Notes: generated by a model from the sequence alone, not told the origin. DNA of 64,000 nt from Rhodococcoides fascians A25f (GCF_000760935.2 NZ_CP049744.1:1550001-1614000), one strand, 5' to 3'; numbered from the stretch's first letter, positions 36,466-46,677 are shown. Program-made: numbers and translations.

Positions 36466-36936
36466 ATGCCACGCAAGGGCCCAGCACCCAAGCGGCCGCT
36501 GATCAACGACCCGGTCTACGGATCGCCGTTGGTCACGCAGCTCGTCAACAAGATCCTCCTCGACGGCAAGAAGTCGACCGCAGAGCGCATCGTCTACCAG
36601 GCGCTCGAGCAGGCTCGTGAGAAGACCGGCACCGACCCCGTAGTCACGCTCAAGCGTGCACTCGACAACGTCAAGCCTGCCCTCGAGGTTCGCAGCCGTC
36701 GCGTCGGTGGTGCCACCTACCAGGTGCCCGTCGAGGTTCGTCCCGGCCGCTCCACCACGCTGGCACTGCGCTGGCTGGTCACGTTCTCGCGCGCTCGTCG
36801 TGAGAAGACCATGGTCGAGCGTCTGGCGAACGAGTTGCTCGACGCCAGCAACGGCCTCGGTGCCGCTGTGAAGCGTCGCGAGGACACTCACAAGATGGCC
36901 GAAGCCAACAAGGCGTTCGCCCACTACCGCTGGTGA
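36466..36936 (+). CDS. rpsG: 30S ribosomal protein S7
   Basis: The 156-residue protein starts [12 protein letters not shown], has [13 protein letters not shown] and ends [12 protein letters not shown]7 binds the 3' major domain of 16S rRNA and nucleates head assembly. ATG 36466 follows the rpsL stop by one base. Confidence 0.98.
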   Translation: MPRKGPAPKRPLINDPVYGSPLVTQLVNKILLDGKKSTAERIVYQALEQAREKTGTDPVVTLKRALDNVKPALEVRSRRVGGATYQVPVEVRPGRSTTLALRWLVTFSRARREKTMVERLANELLDASNGLGAAVKRREDTHKMAEANKAFAHYRW

Positions 36937-36948
36937 TCTCCTCGCTCG

Positions 36949-36977
36949 GGCGGTATTCGGAACTATCCGATACCGCC
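36949..36977 (+). terminator. Hairpin in the rpsG-fusA gap (attenuator or processing site)
   Basis: GGCGGTATTCGG and CCGATACCGCC form an 11-pair stem with one bulge and a 6-base loop. No T run follows, so partial attenuation or RNA processing is more likely than full termination. Confidence 0.45.
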
Positions 36978-37031
36978 GGAGCGTTGATCAGCTCAGGCAA
37001 TACCTCTTCCAACACCAAGGCGGGTTAACTC

Positions 37032-39134
37032 GTGGCACAGGACGTGCTGACCGACCTCAACAAGGTCCGCAACATCGGCATCATGGCCCACATCGATGCC
37101 GGCAAGACCACCACTACCGAACGCATCCTCTTCTACACCGGTATCTCCTACAAGATCGGTGAAGTTCACGATGGCGCAGCCACCATGGACTGGATGGAGC
37201 AGGAGCAGGAGCGTGGCATCACGATCACCTCTGCTGCCACGACGTGCTTCTGGAACGACAACCAGATCAACATCATCGACACCCCCGGTCACGTCGACTT
37301 CACCGTCGAGGTGGAGCGTTCGCTCCGCGTCCTCGACGGCGCTGTCGCAGTGTTCGACGGCAAAGAAGGTGTCGAGCCGCAGTCCGAGCAGGTCTGGCGT
37401 CAGGCCGACAAGTACGACGTGCCGCGCATCTGCTTCGTCAACAAGATGGACAAGCTCGGCGCGGACTTCTACTACACCGTGCAGACCATCATCGATCGTC
37501 TCGGTGCCAAGCCGCTGGTCATCCAGCTGCCCATCGGCGCAGAGAACGATTTCGAGGGCGTCATCGACCTCGTGCAGATGAAGGCTCTCGTGTGGAGTGG
37601 CGAGACCAAGCTCGGCGAGAAGTACGAGATCCAGGAGATCCCGGAAAACCTCAAGGAGCGCGCGGACGAGTACCGCACCATGCTGCTCGAGACCGTGGCC
37701 GAGTCCGACGAAGCGCTTCTGGAGAAGCACTTCGGTGGCGAAGAGCTCACGATCGACGAGATCAAGGGCGCCATCCGCAAGATGACGGTCAACAGCGAGC
37801 TGTACCCGATCCTGTGTGGATCCGCGTTCAAGAACAAGGGCGTTCAGCCCATGCTCGACGCGGTCATCGACTACCTCCCGTCTCCCCTCGACGTTGCCGA
37901 GACCATCGGACACGCCGTCGGCGACGAGGAGAAGGAGATCACTCGCAAGCCGTCCGCAGACGAGCCGTTCGCAGCTCTCGCGTTCAAGATCGCGACGCAC
38001 CCCTTCTTCGGCAAGCTCACCTACGTCCGGGTGTACTCGGGCAAGGTCGACTCCGGCGCTCAGGTCATCAACTCGACCAAGGGCAAGAAGGAGCGTCTGG
38101 GCAAGCTCTTCCAGATGCACTCCAACAAGGAGAACGCGATCGCGACCGCGTCTGCCGGTCACATCTACGCCGTCATCGGCCTCAAGGACACCACGACGGG
38201 TGACACGCTCTGCGATCCGCAGAACCAGATCATCCTCGAGTCCATGAGCTTCCCGGACCCGGTCATCCAGGTGTCGATCGAGCCGAAGACCAAGTCCGAC
38301 CAGGAGAAGCTGGGAACAGCCATCCAGAAGCTCGCCGAAGAGGATCCCACCTTCTCGGTGAAGCTGGACGAGGACACCGGCCAGACCGTCATCGGCGGCA
38401 TGGGCGAGCTGCACCTCGACATCCTCGTCGACCGTATGCGTCGCGAGTTCAAGGTCGAGGCCAACGTCGGCAAGCCGCAGGTCGCGTACCGCGAGACCAT
38501 CCGCAAGACGGTCGAGAAGCACGACTACACGCACAAGAAGCAGACCGGTGGCTCCGGCCAGTTCGCGAAGGTCATCATCAAGCTCGAGCCCTTCGAGGGT
38601 GAAGACGGCGCGACCTACGAGTTCGAGAACAAGGTCAGCGGTGGTCGTGTGCCCAGGGAGTACATCCCCTCGGTCGACGCAGGTGCACAGGACGCCATGC
38701 AGTACGGTGTTCTCGCCGGATACCCCCTGGTCAACGTCAAGGTCACACTGCTCGACGGTGCGTACCACGACGTCGACTCGTCGGAAATGGCCTTCAAGGT
38801 CGCCGGCTCACAAGCGTTCAAGGAAGCCGCCCGCAAGGCCAGCCCCGTCATTCTCGAACCCGTCATGGCCGTCGAGGTCATCACGCCCGAGGATTACATG
38901 GGTGAGGTCATCGGCGACCTGAACTCCCGCCGTGGTCAGATCCAGGCCATGGAGGAACGCAGCGGTGCCCGTATCGTCAAGGCACTGGTTCCGCTGTCGG
39001 AGATGTTCGGCTACATCGGAGACCTTCGGTCGAAGACGCAGGGCCGCGCTAACTACTCCATGGTCTTCGATTCGTACGCAGAAGTTCCCGCGAACGTAGC
39101 GAAGGAAATCATCGCGAAGGTCAACGGAGAGTAA
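37032..39134 (+). CDS. fusA: Elongation factor G
   Basis: The 700-residue GTPase has [20 protein letters not shown] (G1), the switch region, DTPGHVDF (G3) and [10 protein letters not shown] (G4), followed by domains II-V. It drives ribosome translocation. GTG 37032 is the start. Confidence 0.98.
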   Translation: MAQDVLTDLNKVRNIGIMAHIDAGKTTTTERILFYTGISYKIGEVHDGAATMDWMEQEQERGITITSAATTCFWNDNQINIIDTPGHVDFTVEVERSLRVLDGAVAVFDGKEGVEPQSEQVWRQADKYDVPRICFVNKMDKLGADFYYTVQTIIDRLGAKPLVIQLPIGAENDFEGVIDLVQMKALVWSGETKLGEKYEIQEIPENLKERADEYRTMLLETVAESDEALLEKHFGGEELTIDEIKGAIRKMTVNSELYPILCGSAFKNKGVQPMLDAVIDYLPSPLDVAETIGHAVGDEEKEITRKPSADEPFAALAFKIATHPFFGKLTYVRVYSGKVDSGAQVINSTKGKKERLGKLFQMHSNKENAIATASAGHIYAVIGLKDTTTGDTLCDPQNQIILESMSFPDPVIQVSIEPKTKSDQEKLGTAIQKLAEEDPTFSVKLDEDTGQTVIGGMGELHLDILVDRMRREFKVEANVGKPQVAYRETIRKTVEKHDYTHKKQTGGSGQFAKVIIKLEPFEGEDGATYEFENKVSGGRVPREYIPSVDAGAQDAMQYGVLAGYPLVNVKVTLLDGAYHDVDSSEMAFKVAGSQAFKEAARKASPVILEPVMAVEVITPEDYMGEVIGDLNSRRGQIQAMEERSGARIVKALVPLSEMFGYIGDLRSKTQGRANYSMVFDSYAEVPANVAKEIIAKVNGE

Positions 39135-39144
39135 TTCTCTTCGT

Positions 39145-39172
39145 TTGCTGGACCACGCTCGACCTGTAATAA
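39145..39172 (+). promoter_or_regulatory. Possible tuf promoter
   Basis: TTGCTG (39145-39150), a 16-base spacer and TAATAA (39167-39172) lie between fusA and tuf. They would allow extra EF-Tu synthesis beyond read-through from rpsL. Confidence 0.45.
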
Positions 39173-39236
39173 GTAACAACACATACGCGTGCTTGCCCCG
39201 CAGGGGTACGCACAGATCAGTCCAGGAGGACACACA

Positions 39237-40427
39237 GTGGCGAAGGCGAAGTTCGATCGGACGAAGCCGCACGTCAACATCGGCACCATCGGTCACGTTG
39301 ACCACGGTAAGACGACGCTGACGGCTGCAATCACCAAGGTTCTGCACGACAAGTTCCCGGACCTGAACGAGGCATCGGCTTTCGATCAGATCGACAAGGC
39401 TCCGGAGGAGAAGGCTCGTGGTATCACGATCAACATCTCCCACGTCGAGTACCAGACCGAGAAGCGCCACTACGCGCACGTCGATGCACCGGGTCACGCC
39501 GACTACATCAAGAACATGATCACCGGCGCGGCTCAGATGGACGGCGCAATCCTGGTCGTGGCAGCTACCGATGGCCCGATGCCGCAGACCCGCGAGCACG
39601 TGCTGCTCGCCCGCCAGGTCGGTGTTCCTTACATCCTGGTCGCACTGAACAAGGCCGACATGGTCGACGACGACGAGATCATCGAGCTCGTCGAGATGGA
39701 GGTCCGCGAGCTCCTCGCTTCGCAGGAGTTCGACGAGGACGCACCGGTCATCAAGGTCTCCGCACTCAAGGCACTCGAGGGTGACGAGAAGTGGGGCGAG
39801 TCGGTTCTGGAGCTCATGCAGGCCGTCGACGATTCCGTTCCGGATCCCGTCCGTGAGACCGACAAGCCGTTCCTCATGCCCGTCGAGGACGTCTTCACCA
39901 TCACCGGTCGTGGCACCGTGGTCACCGGACGTATCGAGCGCGGCTCGGTCAACGTCAACGAAGAGGTCGAGATCGTCGGCATCCGCCCCGGCTCGACCAA
40001 GACCACCGTCACCGGAATCGAAATGTTCCGCAAGCTGCTCGACTCGGGTCAGGCAGGCGACAACGTCGGCCTCCTCGTTCGTGGCATCAAGCGCGAAGAC
40101 GTCGAGCGTGGACAGGTCATCATCAAGCCCGGCACCACGACTCCCCACACGGAGTTCGAGGGCAACGCCTACATCCTCTCGAAGGACGAGGGCGGCCGCC
40201 ACACGCCGTTCTTCAACAACTACCGCCCGCAGTTCTACTTCCGTACCACGGACGTTACGGGCGTTGTGACCCTCCCCGAGGGCACCGAGATGGTCATGCC
40301 CGGTGACAACACCGAGATGTCCGTCACGCTGATCCAGCCGGTCGCCATGGATGTCGGCCTCCGTTTCGCAATCCGTGAGGGCGGTCGTACCGTCGGAGCC
40401 GGTCGCGTCACGAAGATCGTCAAGTGA
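39237..40427 (+). CDS. tuf: Elongation factor Tu
   Basis: The 396-residue protein has [48 protein letters not shown] and the EF-Tu domains II and III. GTG 39237 follows a strong AGGAGGA. It delivers aminoacyl-tRNA to the ribosome and closes the str operon. Confidence 0.98.
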   Translation: MAKAKFDRTKPHVNIGTIGHVDHGKTTLTAAITKVLHDKFPDLNEASAFDQIDKAPEEKARGITINISHVEYQTEKRHYAHVDAPGHADYIKNMITGAAQMDGAILVVAATDGPMPQTREHVLLARQVGVPYILVALNKADMVDDDEIIELVEMEVRELLASQEFDEDAPVIKVSALKALEGDEKWGESVLELMQAVDDSVPDPVRETDKPFLMPVEDVFTITGRGTVVTGRIERGSVNVNEEVEIVGIRPGSTKTTVTGIEMFRKLLDSGQAGDNVGLLVRGIKREDVERGQVIIKPGTTTPHTEFEGNAYILSKDEGGRHTPFFNNYRPQFYFRTTDVTGVVTLPEGTEMVMPGDNTEMSVTLIQPVAMDVGLRFAIREGGRTVGAGRVTKIVK

Positions 40428-40452
40428 TCTAGTTTCACCCTGCTCTACCGAA

Positions 40453-40486
40453 GCGGCACCCACCCTCACGGGTGGGTGCCGCTTTT
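40453..40486 (+). terminator. Rho-independent terminator of the str operon
   Basis: A perfect 13-bp GC-rich stem (GCGGCACCCACCC / GGGTGGGTGCCGC) with a TCAC loop is followed by TTTT, 25 bases after the tuf stop. Confidence 0.93.
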
Positions 40487-40511
40487 GCGTGCGAGCGGCT
40501 CCGCCGCCCGC

Positions 40512-40558
40512 GTCAATGGACCCTTGTACCGCTCAGACGTATGCAGTGGTTCATTCAC
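40512..40558. repeat. 47-bp imperfect palindromic repeat, unit 1
   Basis: The unit has ends GTCAATGGACC and GGTTCATTCAC (inverted, two mismatches) around a 25-base core with CTTGT, CAGACGTATGCAGT. Its ends match unit 2 with left and right exchanged. It lies right after the tuf terminator. Confidence 0.8.
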
Positions 40559-40585
40559 GCGGGCTGAGGTGGCCACCCACAGTGG

Positions 40586-40632
40586 GTGAATGAACCCTTG
40601 TCGCGGTCAGACGTGTGCAGTGGTCCATTGAC
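40586..40632. repeat. 47-bp imperfect palindromic repeat, unit 2
   Basis: The unit has ends GTGAATGAACC and GGTCCATTGAC around a core with CTTGT, CAGACGTGTGCAGT. The outer ends of units 1 and 2 are exact inverses, as are the inner ones apart from flanks, so the pair can also fold as one large hairpin. The spacer carries the palindrome GGTGGCCACC (40568-40577). Confidence 0.8.
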
Positions 40633-40697
40633 GCGGTCCAAGCGAGCAACCAAAAAATGGGACGCATCGGACGCCCCACTCCCGTAACGTCGCTGCG

Positions 40698-42020
40698 GTG
40701 CTACTGACCGTGACTGCAAATGCCACAACCGATTTCCCGGACACCTCCGACATCGGGTATCTGTTGCACAAGCACCCCGATCGTGTGTTGAGCCGAAACC
40801 TGCCCATGGGTGCCGCGACGGTGCTCTATCCCGAGGTCTCGGCAGAGCGGACAACCCTCGCAGTACTGCTCGACGCTACCGACGACAAGAGTCCTGCCGC
40901 ATCCGGGCTTGCGGTGGCACTGTCTCGGTTGTTCAAGCAGGCATTGACCGGCGTGTGCGCCACCAGGCCCGAGTTGGTCTCTGCCGCAATTGATCTGACT
41001 GTGTCGATGCCTGCCGCGCCGTCTCGCGGAGCGACCGACCTCGCGTCACGGTTGTTCGGTCCCCTGGGATGGAACGTGGAGGCGACGCCCATTCCGCTCG
41101 ACCCGACGCAGTCGGAATGGGGCAACTCCGAATACGTCGACCTCGTTCTCACCGGCACGTTCACTCTGTCGGCAGCGCTGCGGCACCTGTACGTTCTTCT
41201 TCCGGTTCTCGACGACGCCAAGCACTATTGGGTTGGCGAGGACGAGGCAGACAAACTCGTTCGAGCAGCGGGGGATTGGCTCGGAGATCACCCCGAATCG
41301 TCGTTGATCGCATCCCGCTACCTGGCGCACCGCCGCGAACTCGTGGCCTCCGCGCTGGACCGACTGGTGCCCGACGCTCCGCAGGACGACGTTGCCCCGA
41401 GGGATCCGACGTTGTCCGAGCAGCGGGTACGCGCCGTGCTGGCAGCGCTGACAGACGTCGGCGCGAAGTCGGTGATCGACTTGGGTTGCGGCGAGGGTCG
41501 TCTGCTGCGAGAGTTGATGGCAGACAACATGTTCGAGCGGATCGTCGGTGCCGACGTGAGCGATCGGGCACTTGCGAAGGCGCATCGCCGCTTGCGGTTG
41601 GACGACATGGCAGATCGGCAGCGGACGCGTATCGAACTGCTCCAGTCGTCGGCGACCTACCGCGACGTTCGATTGCAGGGATTCGATGCGATGGTGCTCA
41701 TGGAGGTGATCGAGCACGTCGACCTCGATCGGCTTCCGGCGTTGGTGCGCTCGGTCTTTCGCGAGGCCCGTCCCCGGACGGTTCTCGTGACCACACCGAA
41801 CTCCGAATACAACGTGCTGTATCCCGGGCTCGAACCGGGTGCCTTCCGTCATGTCGACCACCGATTCGAGTTCACCCGCACCGAATTCGAGCAGTGGGCG
41901 TCATCGGTGGCCGACGGCCACGCCTACTCGGTTCGTTTCGAGGGAATCGGCCCCGTCGACGACACGCACGGCACCCCGACCCAGATGGCCGTCTTCACTC
42001 GAAAGGAGCAGTCCCAGTGA
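40698..42020 (+). CDS. hen1: Bacterial Hen1: 3'-terminal RNA ribose 2'-O-methyltransferase
   Basis: The 440-residue protein has an N-terminal Hen1-specific region (SDIGYLLHKHPDRVLSR, PQSEWG-like pocket) that docks on Pnkp, and a C-terminal SAM methyltransferase (VIDLGCGEGRLLREL, GADVSDRAL, then EVIEHVDLDRL with metal-binding Glu and a HVDHRFEFTR segment). It methylates the 2'-OH at an RNA cleavage site before ligation, protecting the repaired bond. GTG 40698 follows TAACGT by seven bases and may be leaderless. It overlaps pnkp by GTGA. Confidence 0.92.
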   Translation: MLLTVTANATTDFPDTSDIGYLLHKHPDRVLSRNLPMGAATVLYPEVSAERTTLAVLLDATDDKSPAASGLAVALSRLFKQALTGVCATRPELVSAAIDLTVSMPAAPSRGATDLASRLFGPLGWNVEATPIPLDPTQSEWGNSEYVDLVLTGTFTLSAALRHLYVLLPVLDDAKHYWVGEDEADKLVRAAGDWLGDHPESSLIASRYLAHRRELVASALDRLVPDAPQDDVAPRDPTLSEQRVRAVLAALTDVGAKSVIDLGCGEGRLLRELMADNMFERIVGADVSDRALAKAHRRLRLDDMADRQRTRIELLQSSATYRDVRLQGFDAMVLMEVIEHVDLDRLPALVRSVFREARPRTVLVTTPNSEYNVLYPGLEPGAFRHVDHRFEFTRTEFEQWASSVADGHAYSVRFEGIGPVDDTHGTPTQMAVFTRKEQSQ

Positions 42021-44542
42021 GTACTTTCGACATTCCGGATCTGTCCCTCGTCGTTCTGATCGGCATCAGTGGGTCCGGCAAGTCGTCGTTCGCGGCGCAG
42101 CACTTCGGTCCGTACGAAACGGTGTCGAGTGATGCCTGCCGAGGGATGGTGAGCAACGACCCCAATCTGCAGAGCGCAACCAAGGATGCGTTCGCCCTCC
42201 TCGAATTTCTGGTCGCGACCAGATTGCGGGCCGGCCTGCTCACAGTCGTCGACGCCACCAATGTGCAACCGGCCGCCCGCAAGGCGTTGATCGCGCTGGC
42301 CCGAGAACACGACGTGCTGCCGGTTGCCGTCGTGCTCGATGTGCCGGAATCGGTGTGTGCACAGCGCAATGCCGAGCGCACCGACAGGACGTTCGGCCGA
42401 GATGTGCTGCGCCGTCAGCAGTCACAGTTGCAGCGGTCCATGCGAGGTCTGGCCAAGGAAGGGTTTCGTTCGGTTCATGTGCTCGACGGCGTCGATGCGG
42501 TGGCGTCGGCGACGTTCGTTCGTACGCCTCTGCGTAGTGATCGACGTGAGCTGACCGGGCCGTTCGACGTCATCGGCGATATCCACGGGTGTCTCGCCGA
42601 GCTCGAAACCTTGCTCGCAGCATTGGGTTACACGGTGGAGCGTGACGAGTCCGGTCGAGCGGTCGGCGCAACGGCACCGGACGGACGGATGGCGGTGTTC
42701 CTCGGTGACTACGTCGATCGGGGGCCCGACTCGGTCGGAGTACTGCGGCTGGTGATGGGGATGGTCGGTGCCGGTGCGGCGCTGGCAGTCCCGGGTAACC
42801 ACGAGAATAAGCTCGTCAAGGCACTGCGAGGTCGGAAAGTGACGGCCTCGCACGGTCTCGCCGAGACCCTCGAACAGCTCGACGCCGAGCCGACAGAGTT
42901 CCGCCGGGAGGTGCTCGAGTTCTGCGACGGTCTCGTCGCGCACCTCGTGCTCGATGGCGGAAGGCTCGTCGTCGCGCACGCCGGTCTGATCGAGAAGTAC
43001 CACAATCGGGCGTCGGGCAGAGTTCGAAGCTTTGCTCTGTACGGCGACACCACCGGGGAGACCGACGAATTCGGCCTGCCGGTTCGATATCCGTGGGCGA
43101 AGGACTATCGCGGTTCGGCGACGGTGCTCTATGGGCACACTCCGGTGCCGGATGTGGAGTGGGAGAACAACACTGCGTGTCTCGATACCGGTTGCGTATT
43201 CGGTGGCAAGTTGACGGCGCTGCGCTACCCGGAGCGCGAGATCGTGTCGGTGCCGGCCGAGCAGGTCTGGTACGAGCCGGCTCGTCCGGTGGGTGCATTC
43301 GTCAGAGATGCGGCGTCGCTCGATCTGTCGGACGTGATCGGTCCGACAGGTGTCGAGACCTCGCTGCGCGGACGCGTATCGATTCGGCCCGAAAATGCTG
43401 CCGGGGCATTGGAGGTGATGAGTCGGTTTGCGCTCGCTCCGCAGTGGCTGCACTATCTACCGCCGACGATGGCACCGAGTCGAACCTCGGAGCGCGACGG
43501 GTACCTCGAGTATCCGACGGAGGCGTTCGACGCGTATCGGGCGCTCGGTGCGTCGGCGGTGATCTGCGAGGAGAAGCACATGGGCTCGCGGGTCGTCGTG
43601 GTCGTGTGTCGCGATGCCGAGACCGCGCGGGAGAAGTTCGATGCACCGGAGGGAGTGCTCGGTACTGCGTACACCCGCACCGGTCGTCCCGTGTTCGACG
43701 AAGCACTGACGGGAGAGCTGATCTCCGGAGTGGCCGACGCGCTCGAAAGAGCCGGGGTGTGGGACGAAGTGGATTCGCGCTGGCTGATTCTCGATTGTGA
43801 GCTGATGCCCTGGTCTGCGAAGGCGGAGGGGCTGATCAAGACCGAGTATGCCGCAGTTGGTGCGGAGTCTCGGGCCACTCTCGAGGCCGAAGCAGGTGTG
43901 CTTGCTCAGGCTGCGTCGCGTGGTCTGGACATGCAGGAACTGAGAGAGCGCAACAGAATTCGTCAGGACAATCTGGTGGAGTTCACCGCCGCTTATCGGC
44001 GCTACATCTGGCCGACCGACGGGTTGAAGGGCGTCTTGATCGCGCCGTTCCAGGTGTTGGCGTCGAATGTCGGAACCTATGCCGATCGTCCGCACCAGTG
44101 GCACCTCGATCTCGCCGACCGGATGGTGACGGCTGCTCCCGAGGTGTTCGCCGCGACCCGTCGGATCGAGGTGGATCTGTCATCGGCCGATTCGGTTGCG
44201 GCAGGAGAGAAATGGTGGGAGGAGCTGACGGCGCAGGGCGGCGAGGGCATGGTCGTCAAACCTGCCGAGAACTGTCCGCGCGGAAAGATGCAGCCCGGCA
44301 TGAAGGTTCGCGGCCGAGAGTATCTGCGGCTGATCTACGGTGCCGACTACACCGACCCGGATCGACTGACTGCACTGCGCAACCGGAACGTGGGACACAA
44401 GCAGTCGATGGCTCTGCGCGAATACGCACTCGGCATGGAGGCGTTGGACCGATCGGTGCGCAATGAACCGCTGTATCGCATCCACCAGGCGGTGTTCGCA
44501 GTACTGGCACTGGAATCGGAGCCGGTGGACCCGCGCCTGTAG
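42017..44542 (+). CDS. pnkp: Polynucleotide kinase-phosphatase-ligase (RNA repair)
   Basis: The 841-residue protein has three modules. The N-terminal 5'-kinase has P-loop GISGSGKS (16-23). The central metallophosphatase has GDIHG (~190), GDYVDRGPDS, PGNHENK and VVAHAGL. The C-terminal nucleotidyltransferase has EEKHMGSR (nucleotidyl Lys ~520) and GEGMVVKP. It heals and seals RNA cut by ribotoxins, in complex with Hen1. GTG 42017 overlaps the hen1 stop. No ribonuclease toxin is encoded nearby. Confidence 0.95.
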   Translation: MSTFDIPDLSLVVLIGISGSGKSSFAAQHFGPYETVSSDACRGMVSNDPNLQSATKDAFALLEFLVATRLRAGLLTVVDATNVQPAARKALIALAREHDVLPVAVVLDVPESVCAQRNAERTDRTFGRDVLRRQQSQLQRSMRGLAKEGFRSVHVLDGVDAVASATFVRTPLRSDRRELTGPFDVIGDIHGCLAELETLLAALGYTVERDESGRAVGATAPDGRMAVFLGDYVDRGPDSVGVLRLVMGMVGAGAALAVPGNHENKLVKALRGRKVTASHGLAETLEQLDAEPTEFRREVLEFCDGLVAHLVLDGGRLVVAHAGLIEKYHNRASGRVRSFALYGDTTGETDEFGLPVRYPWAKDYRGSATVLYGHTPVPDVEWENNTACLDTGCVFGGKLTALRYPEREIVSVPAEQVWYEPARPVGAFVRDAASLDLSDVIGPTGVETSLRGRVSIRPENAAGALEVMSRFALAPQWLHYLPPTMAPSRTSERDGYLEYPTEAFDAYRALGASAVICEEKHMGSRVVVVVCRDAETAREKFDAPEGVLGTAYTRTGRPVFDEALTGELISGVADALERAGVWDEVDSRWLILDCELMPWSAKAEGLIKTEYAAVGAESRATLEAEAGVLAQAASRGLDMQELRERNRIRQDNLVEFTAAYRRYIWPTDGLKGVLIAPFQVLASNVGTYADRPHQWHLDLADRMVTAAPEVFAATRRIEVDLSSADSVAAGEKWWEELTAQGGEGMVVKPAENCPRGKMQPGMKVRGREYLRLIYGADYTDPDRLTALRNRNVGHKQSMALREYALGMEALDRSVRNEPLYRIHQAVFAVLALESEPVDPRL

Positions 44543-44603
44543 GTACCGATCATCGCAGGCGCGGCAGTCCGCTGGACCTCGAGTGCTGCGCCCACCCCTG
44601 CCT

Positions 44604-44654
44604 GGATCAATGTGGATTTCAGTCGCTCAGAGTGCAACAAAGGCGCATTGATCC
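44604..44654. repeat. Palindromic repeat, diverged unit 3
   Basis: Exact inverted ends GGATCAATG and CATTGATCC enclose a core with CGCTCAGAGTGCA, close to CGCTCAGACGTATGCA of unit 1. Size is 51 bp, against 47 bp for units 1 and 2. It lies 61 bp after the pnkp stop. Confidence 0.6.
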
Positions 44655-44681
44655 GGGCCGGGGGAGGGGGAGGGCGCGGTA

Positions 44682-45068
44682 TCAGTCCTTCGGCGACGCG
44701 AATGGAGTGATTCCAGCACTGATCGGTGCCGCGATTGCAGCAGCTATCCCGATCGACGCCCAGAAGGTCTGCGAGTCCAGCAGCAGACCGCCGGCGAGAC
44801 CGCAGACCGCGACAACGAGGCCGGACCCGATCAGTAATGTCGATCCGACAGCGGCTTGTACGAGGGTGGGGGTATGGCGTGCTTTCAGCCAGATCATCGT
44901 TCCGGTTGCCGCGAATACCAGGGGAACGTAGAAGTAGACAGAACTGTCACCGAGTTTCGATGCGAACGCGGCAATCGCCAGTACCGCTCCGAATGCCACC
45001 GGAACAGCGAGGGGCATTCCACCGGACCATCGCTCGAACTTGCTGCGCGTCGATGCAACCATGGCCAT
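44682..45068 (-). CDS. Small four-helix membrane protein, function unknown
   Basis: The ~128-residue hydrophobic protein has about four membrane segments and a short basic start (STRSKFERW). I do not recognise a family. ATG 45062 is an alternative start. It lies 18 bp downstream of the AmaP-like gene on the same strand and could be part of that envelope-stress unit. Confidence 0.6.
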   Translation of the reverse strand: MAMVASTRSKFERWSGGMPLAVPVAFGAVLAIAAFASKLGDSSVYFYVPLVFAATGTMIWLKARHTPTLVQAAVGSTLLIGSGLVVAVCGLAGGLLLDSQTFWASIGIAAAIAAPISAGITPFASPKD

Positions 45069-45086
45069 ACCGTACCGCCGGGACTG

Positions 45087-45638
45087 TTACCGACGCTTGT
45101 CGACGTGCAACTGAATTCGGGTAGCGACGTAGGTACCAGCGAGAGATTCGGCGACGAATGCGGCTCGTGATTCGGCCAGGGAGGTGAAGGCAACTACATC
45201 GAAGTCTGCTGCAGCATAGACCGATACAGCGATGGTGGGCATACCGCGATCATCGATCGCTGTTCCTCTGGCTCGTCGAACACCGTGAAATTCTGCCAAC
45301 TCCGCGGCCACGCCCGAAGCGATCGCACTCAGGTCCACGTGCGCCGAGAAGTGCGGCTCCTCGATGACGCTCGCCGTTCCGGTACTTCGGGGAGAAAAGT
45401 TGCCGATCAACAACACCAGAGCCACCACGACGGCGACCGCGACGGCGATCGCCAGCGTCGGCATCCACCAACCCTGCTGCGGCAACTCCGCAATACGCGC
45501 ACGGTCGAAGCGAGACAGCGTCTCTCGTGCCCACGGAACGTCGTAGTGCCAGGCAAGGGCGAAGCCGCCACCGGCCACGAGCACGAGCCCGGCGACGATG
45601 GCGAGAAGCCGATCCACCCCGGCGACGAATGTCTTCAC
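45087..45638 (-). CDS. AmaP-like alkaline-shock membrane anchor protein
   Basis: The 183-residue protein has two membrane helices (LLAIVAGLVLVAGGGFALAW and MPTLAIAVAVAVVVALVLL) and a cytoplasmic C-terminal part. This matches membrane anchors that hold Asp23-type proteins at the membrane. GTG 45638 overlaps the Asp23-like stop (GTGA), which fixes the start and the partnership. Confidence 0.72.
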   Translation of the reverse strand: MKTFVAGVDRLLAIVAGLVLVAGGGFALAWHYDVPWARETLSRFDRARIAELPQQGWWMPTLAIAVAVAVVVALVLLIGNFSPRSTGTASVIEEPHFSAHVDLSAIASGVAAELAEFHGVRRARGTAIDDRGMPTIAVSVYAAADFDVVAFTSLAESRAAFVAESLAGTYVATRIQLHVDKRR

Positions 45639-46576
45639 GAGACCCTCGTCGGCTGCGCTACCGAATGCCGAACCGTGAGCCTGCGTCCACCCGCGGCGAC
45701 GGACAGCACCGAAGCAAGGGAATCGCGCACGGCAGTATCGACACTGTCGACCTCGAAACCAGGATCGCGCTCCACCCGCACCTCGATCTTCTTTCGCGTC
45801 ACGACGGTATGCGCGTCCGTGACTCCGCGAGTGGACTGCGCTGCAGCACTGCACAATCGAGCGATATCGGTGGGAGTTGCCCAGACAGTCGGCGCCCCGT
45901 CGCCCAGGCCAGAATGGGTTCTCGTGCGCGGTTTGACTCCGACGAACACGAGTGACAATCCGACGACGGCGGCACCGATCGCCGCAGCGATCATCCAACT
46001 CTGCCAGTGCAATCGGGCGACCCAGTCGATCGCGTCGGCGATCCACGGACTGCCACCGATACTTCCGTGCGCGATGAAGAACTCGCGGCCGGCTACGAAG
46101 GCAACGCCCAGCAGCACGAACCCGAACAGCAGCGCCACCGGCATCGCGGCCGGACCGGCGGTGGGGGGACGGGGTGAAACAGCCTGCGAAGCATCGGGAT
46201 TCGCCTCAGGTGCGGGACCGCTGTCGAGGGTGGTGTCGGATACCAGCACGTTCACCCGATGCACGTGCAGTCCCGTCATCGTCGCCAGTGCTTCTTCGGC
46301 GGCTGTGTGCACTGCCTGGGTGACCTCGGTGATCTGCGACGGCCACCGGACACCGATGTAGAGGTTGACGGCAATCGTGTCCGCGCCGAGGGTGACGTCG
46401 GCGCGGGGTAGCTCTCGCCCGGTCAGTCGCGAGAGGCCACCGGTGGTGCGGGTGACCCGAGGGTCTTTCAAGGCCGCTGCGATGGCGGTCCGGGAGATGG
46501 CCCGATCCTTTATTTCTACGCTCCCGCGCGAACCGGGGTCGTCGCTGACCTCGTCGGATCCAGCCTGCGTCGTCAC
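45635..46576 (-). CDS. Asp23/Gls24-type envelope stress protein with DUF6286-like C-terminus
   Basis: The 313-residue protein's N-terminal part has the Asp23 pattern (GSVEIKDRAISRTAIAAAL, then VNLYIGVRWPSQITEVTQAV and VHRVNVLV). Two membrane helices follow, then a soluble end (ATPTDIARLCSAAAQSTRGV, VEVRVERDP-like strand). GTG 46576 has AAAGGA upstream. It probably oligomerises under the membrane during cell-wall stress. Confidence 0.78.
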   Translation of the reverse strand: MTTQAGSDEVSDDPGSRGSVEIKDRAISRTAIAAALKDPRVTRTTGGLSRLTGRELPRADVTLGADTIAVNLYIGVRWPSQITEVTQAVHTAAEEALATMTGLHVHRVNVLVSDTTLDSGPAPEANPDASQAVSPRPPTAGPAAMPVALLFGFVLLGVAFVAGREFFIAHGSIGGSPWIADAIDWVARLHWQSWMIAAAIGAAVVGLSLVFVGVKPRTRTHSGLGDGAPTVWATPTDIARLCSAAAQSTRGVTDAHTVVTRKKIEVRVERDPGFEVDSVDTAVRDSLASVLSVAAGGRRLTVRHSVAQPTRVS

Positions 46577-46677
46577 CGAGAATCCTTTGCGCCGGTCGCG
46601 GCTCGCTCTGGTGCGGCTCGCGCTCCACAACTGTAGTGACGGCCGACGTCGCATGCCGTCATGGGAGTAATTGTTCC

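Noticed and set aside
36993..40469. Long open frames antisense to fusA and tuf
   Set aside because: They mirror codon bias of highly expressed GC-rich genes, have Asp/Leu/Val-rich nonsense composition and match no family.
41069..42016. Upstream extension of pnkp within hen1
   Set aside because: Hen1 occupies this DNA in another frame with complete motifs; Pnkp has its normal kinase start at 42017.
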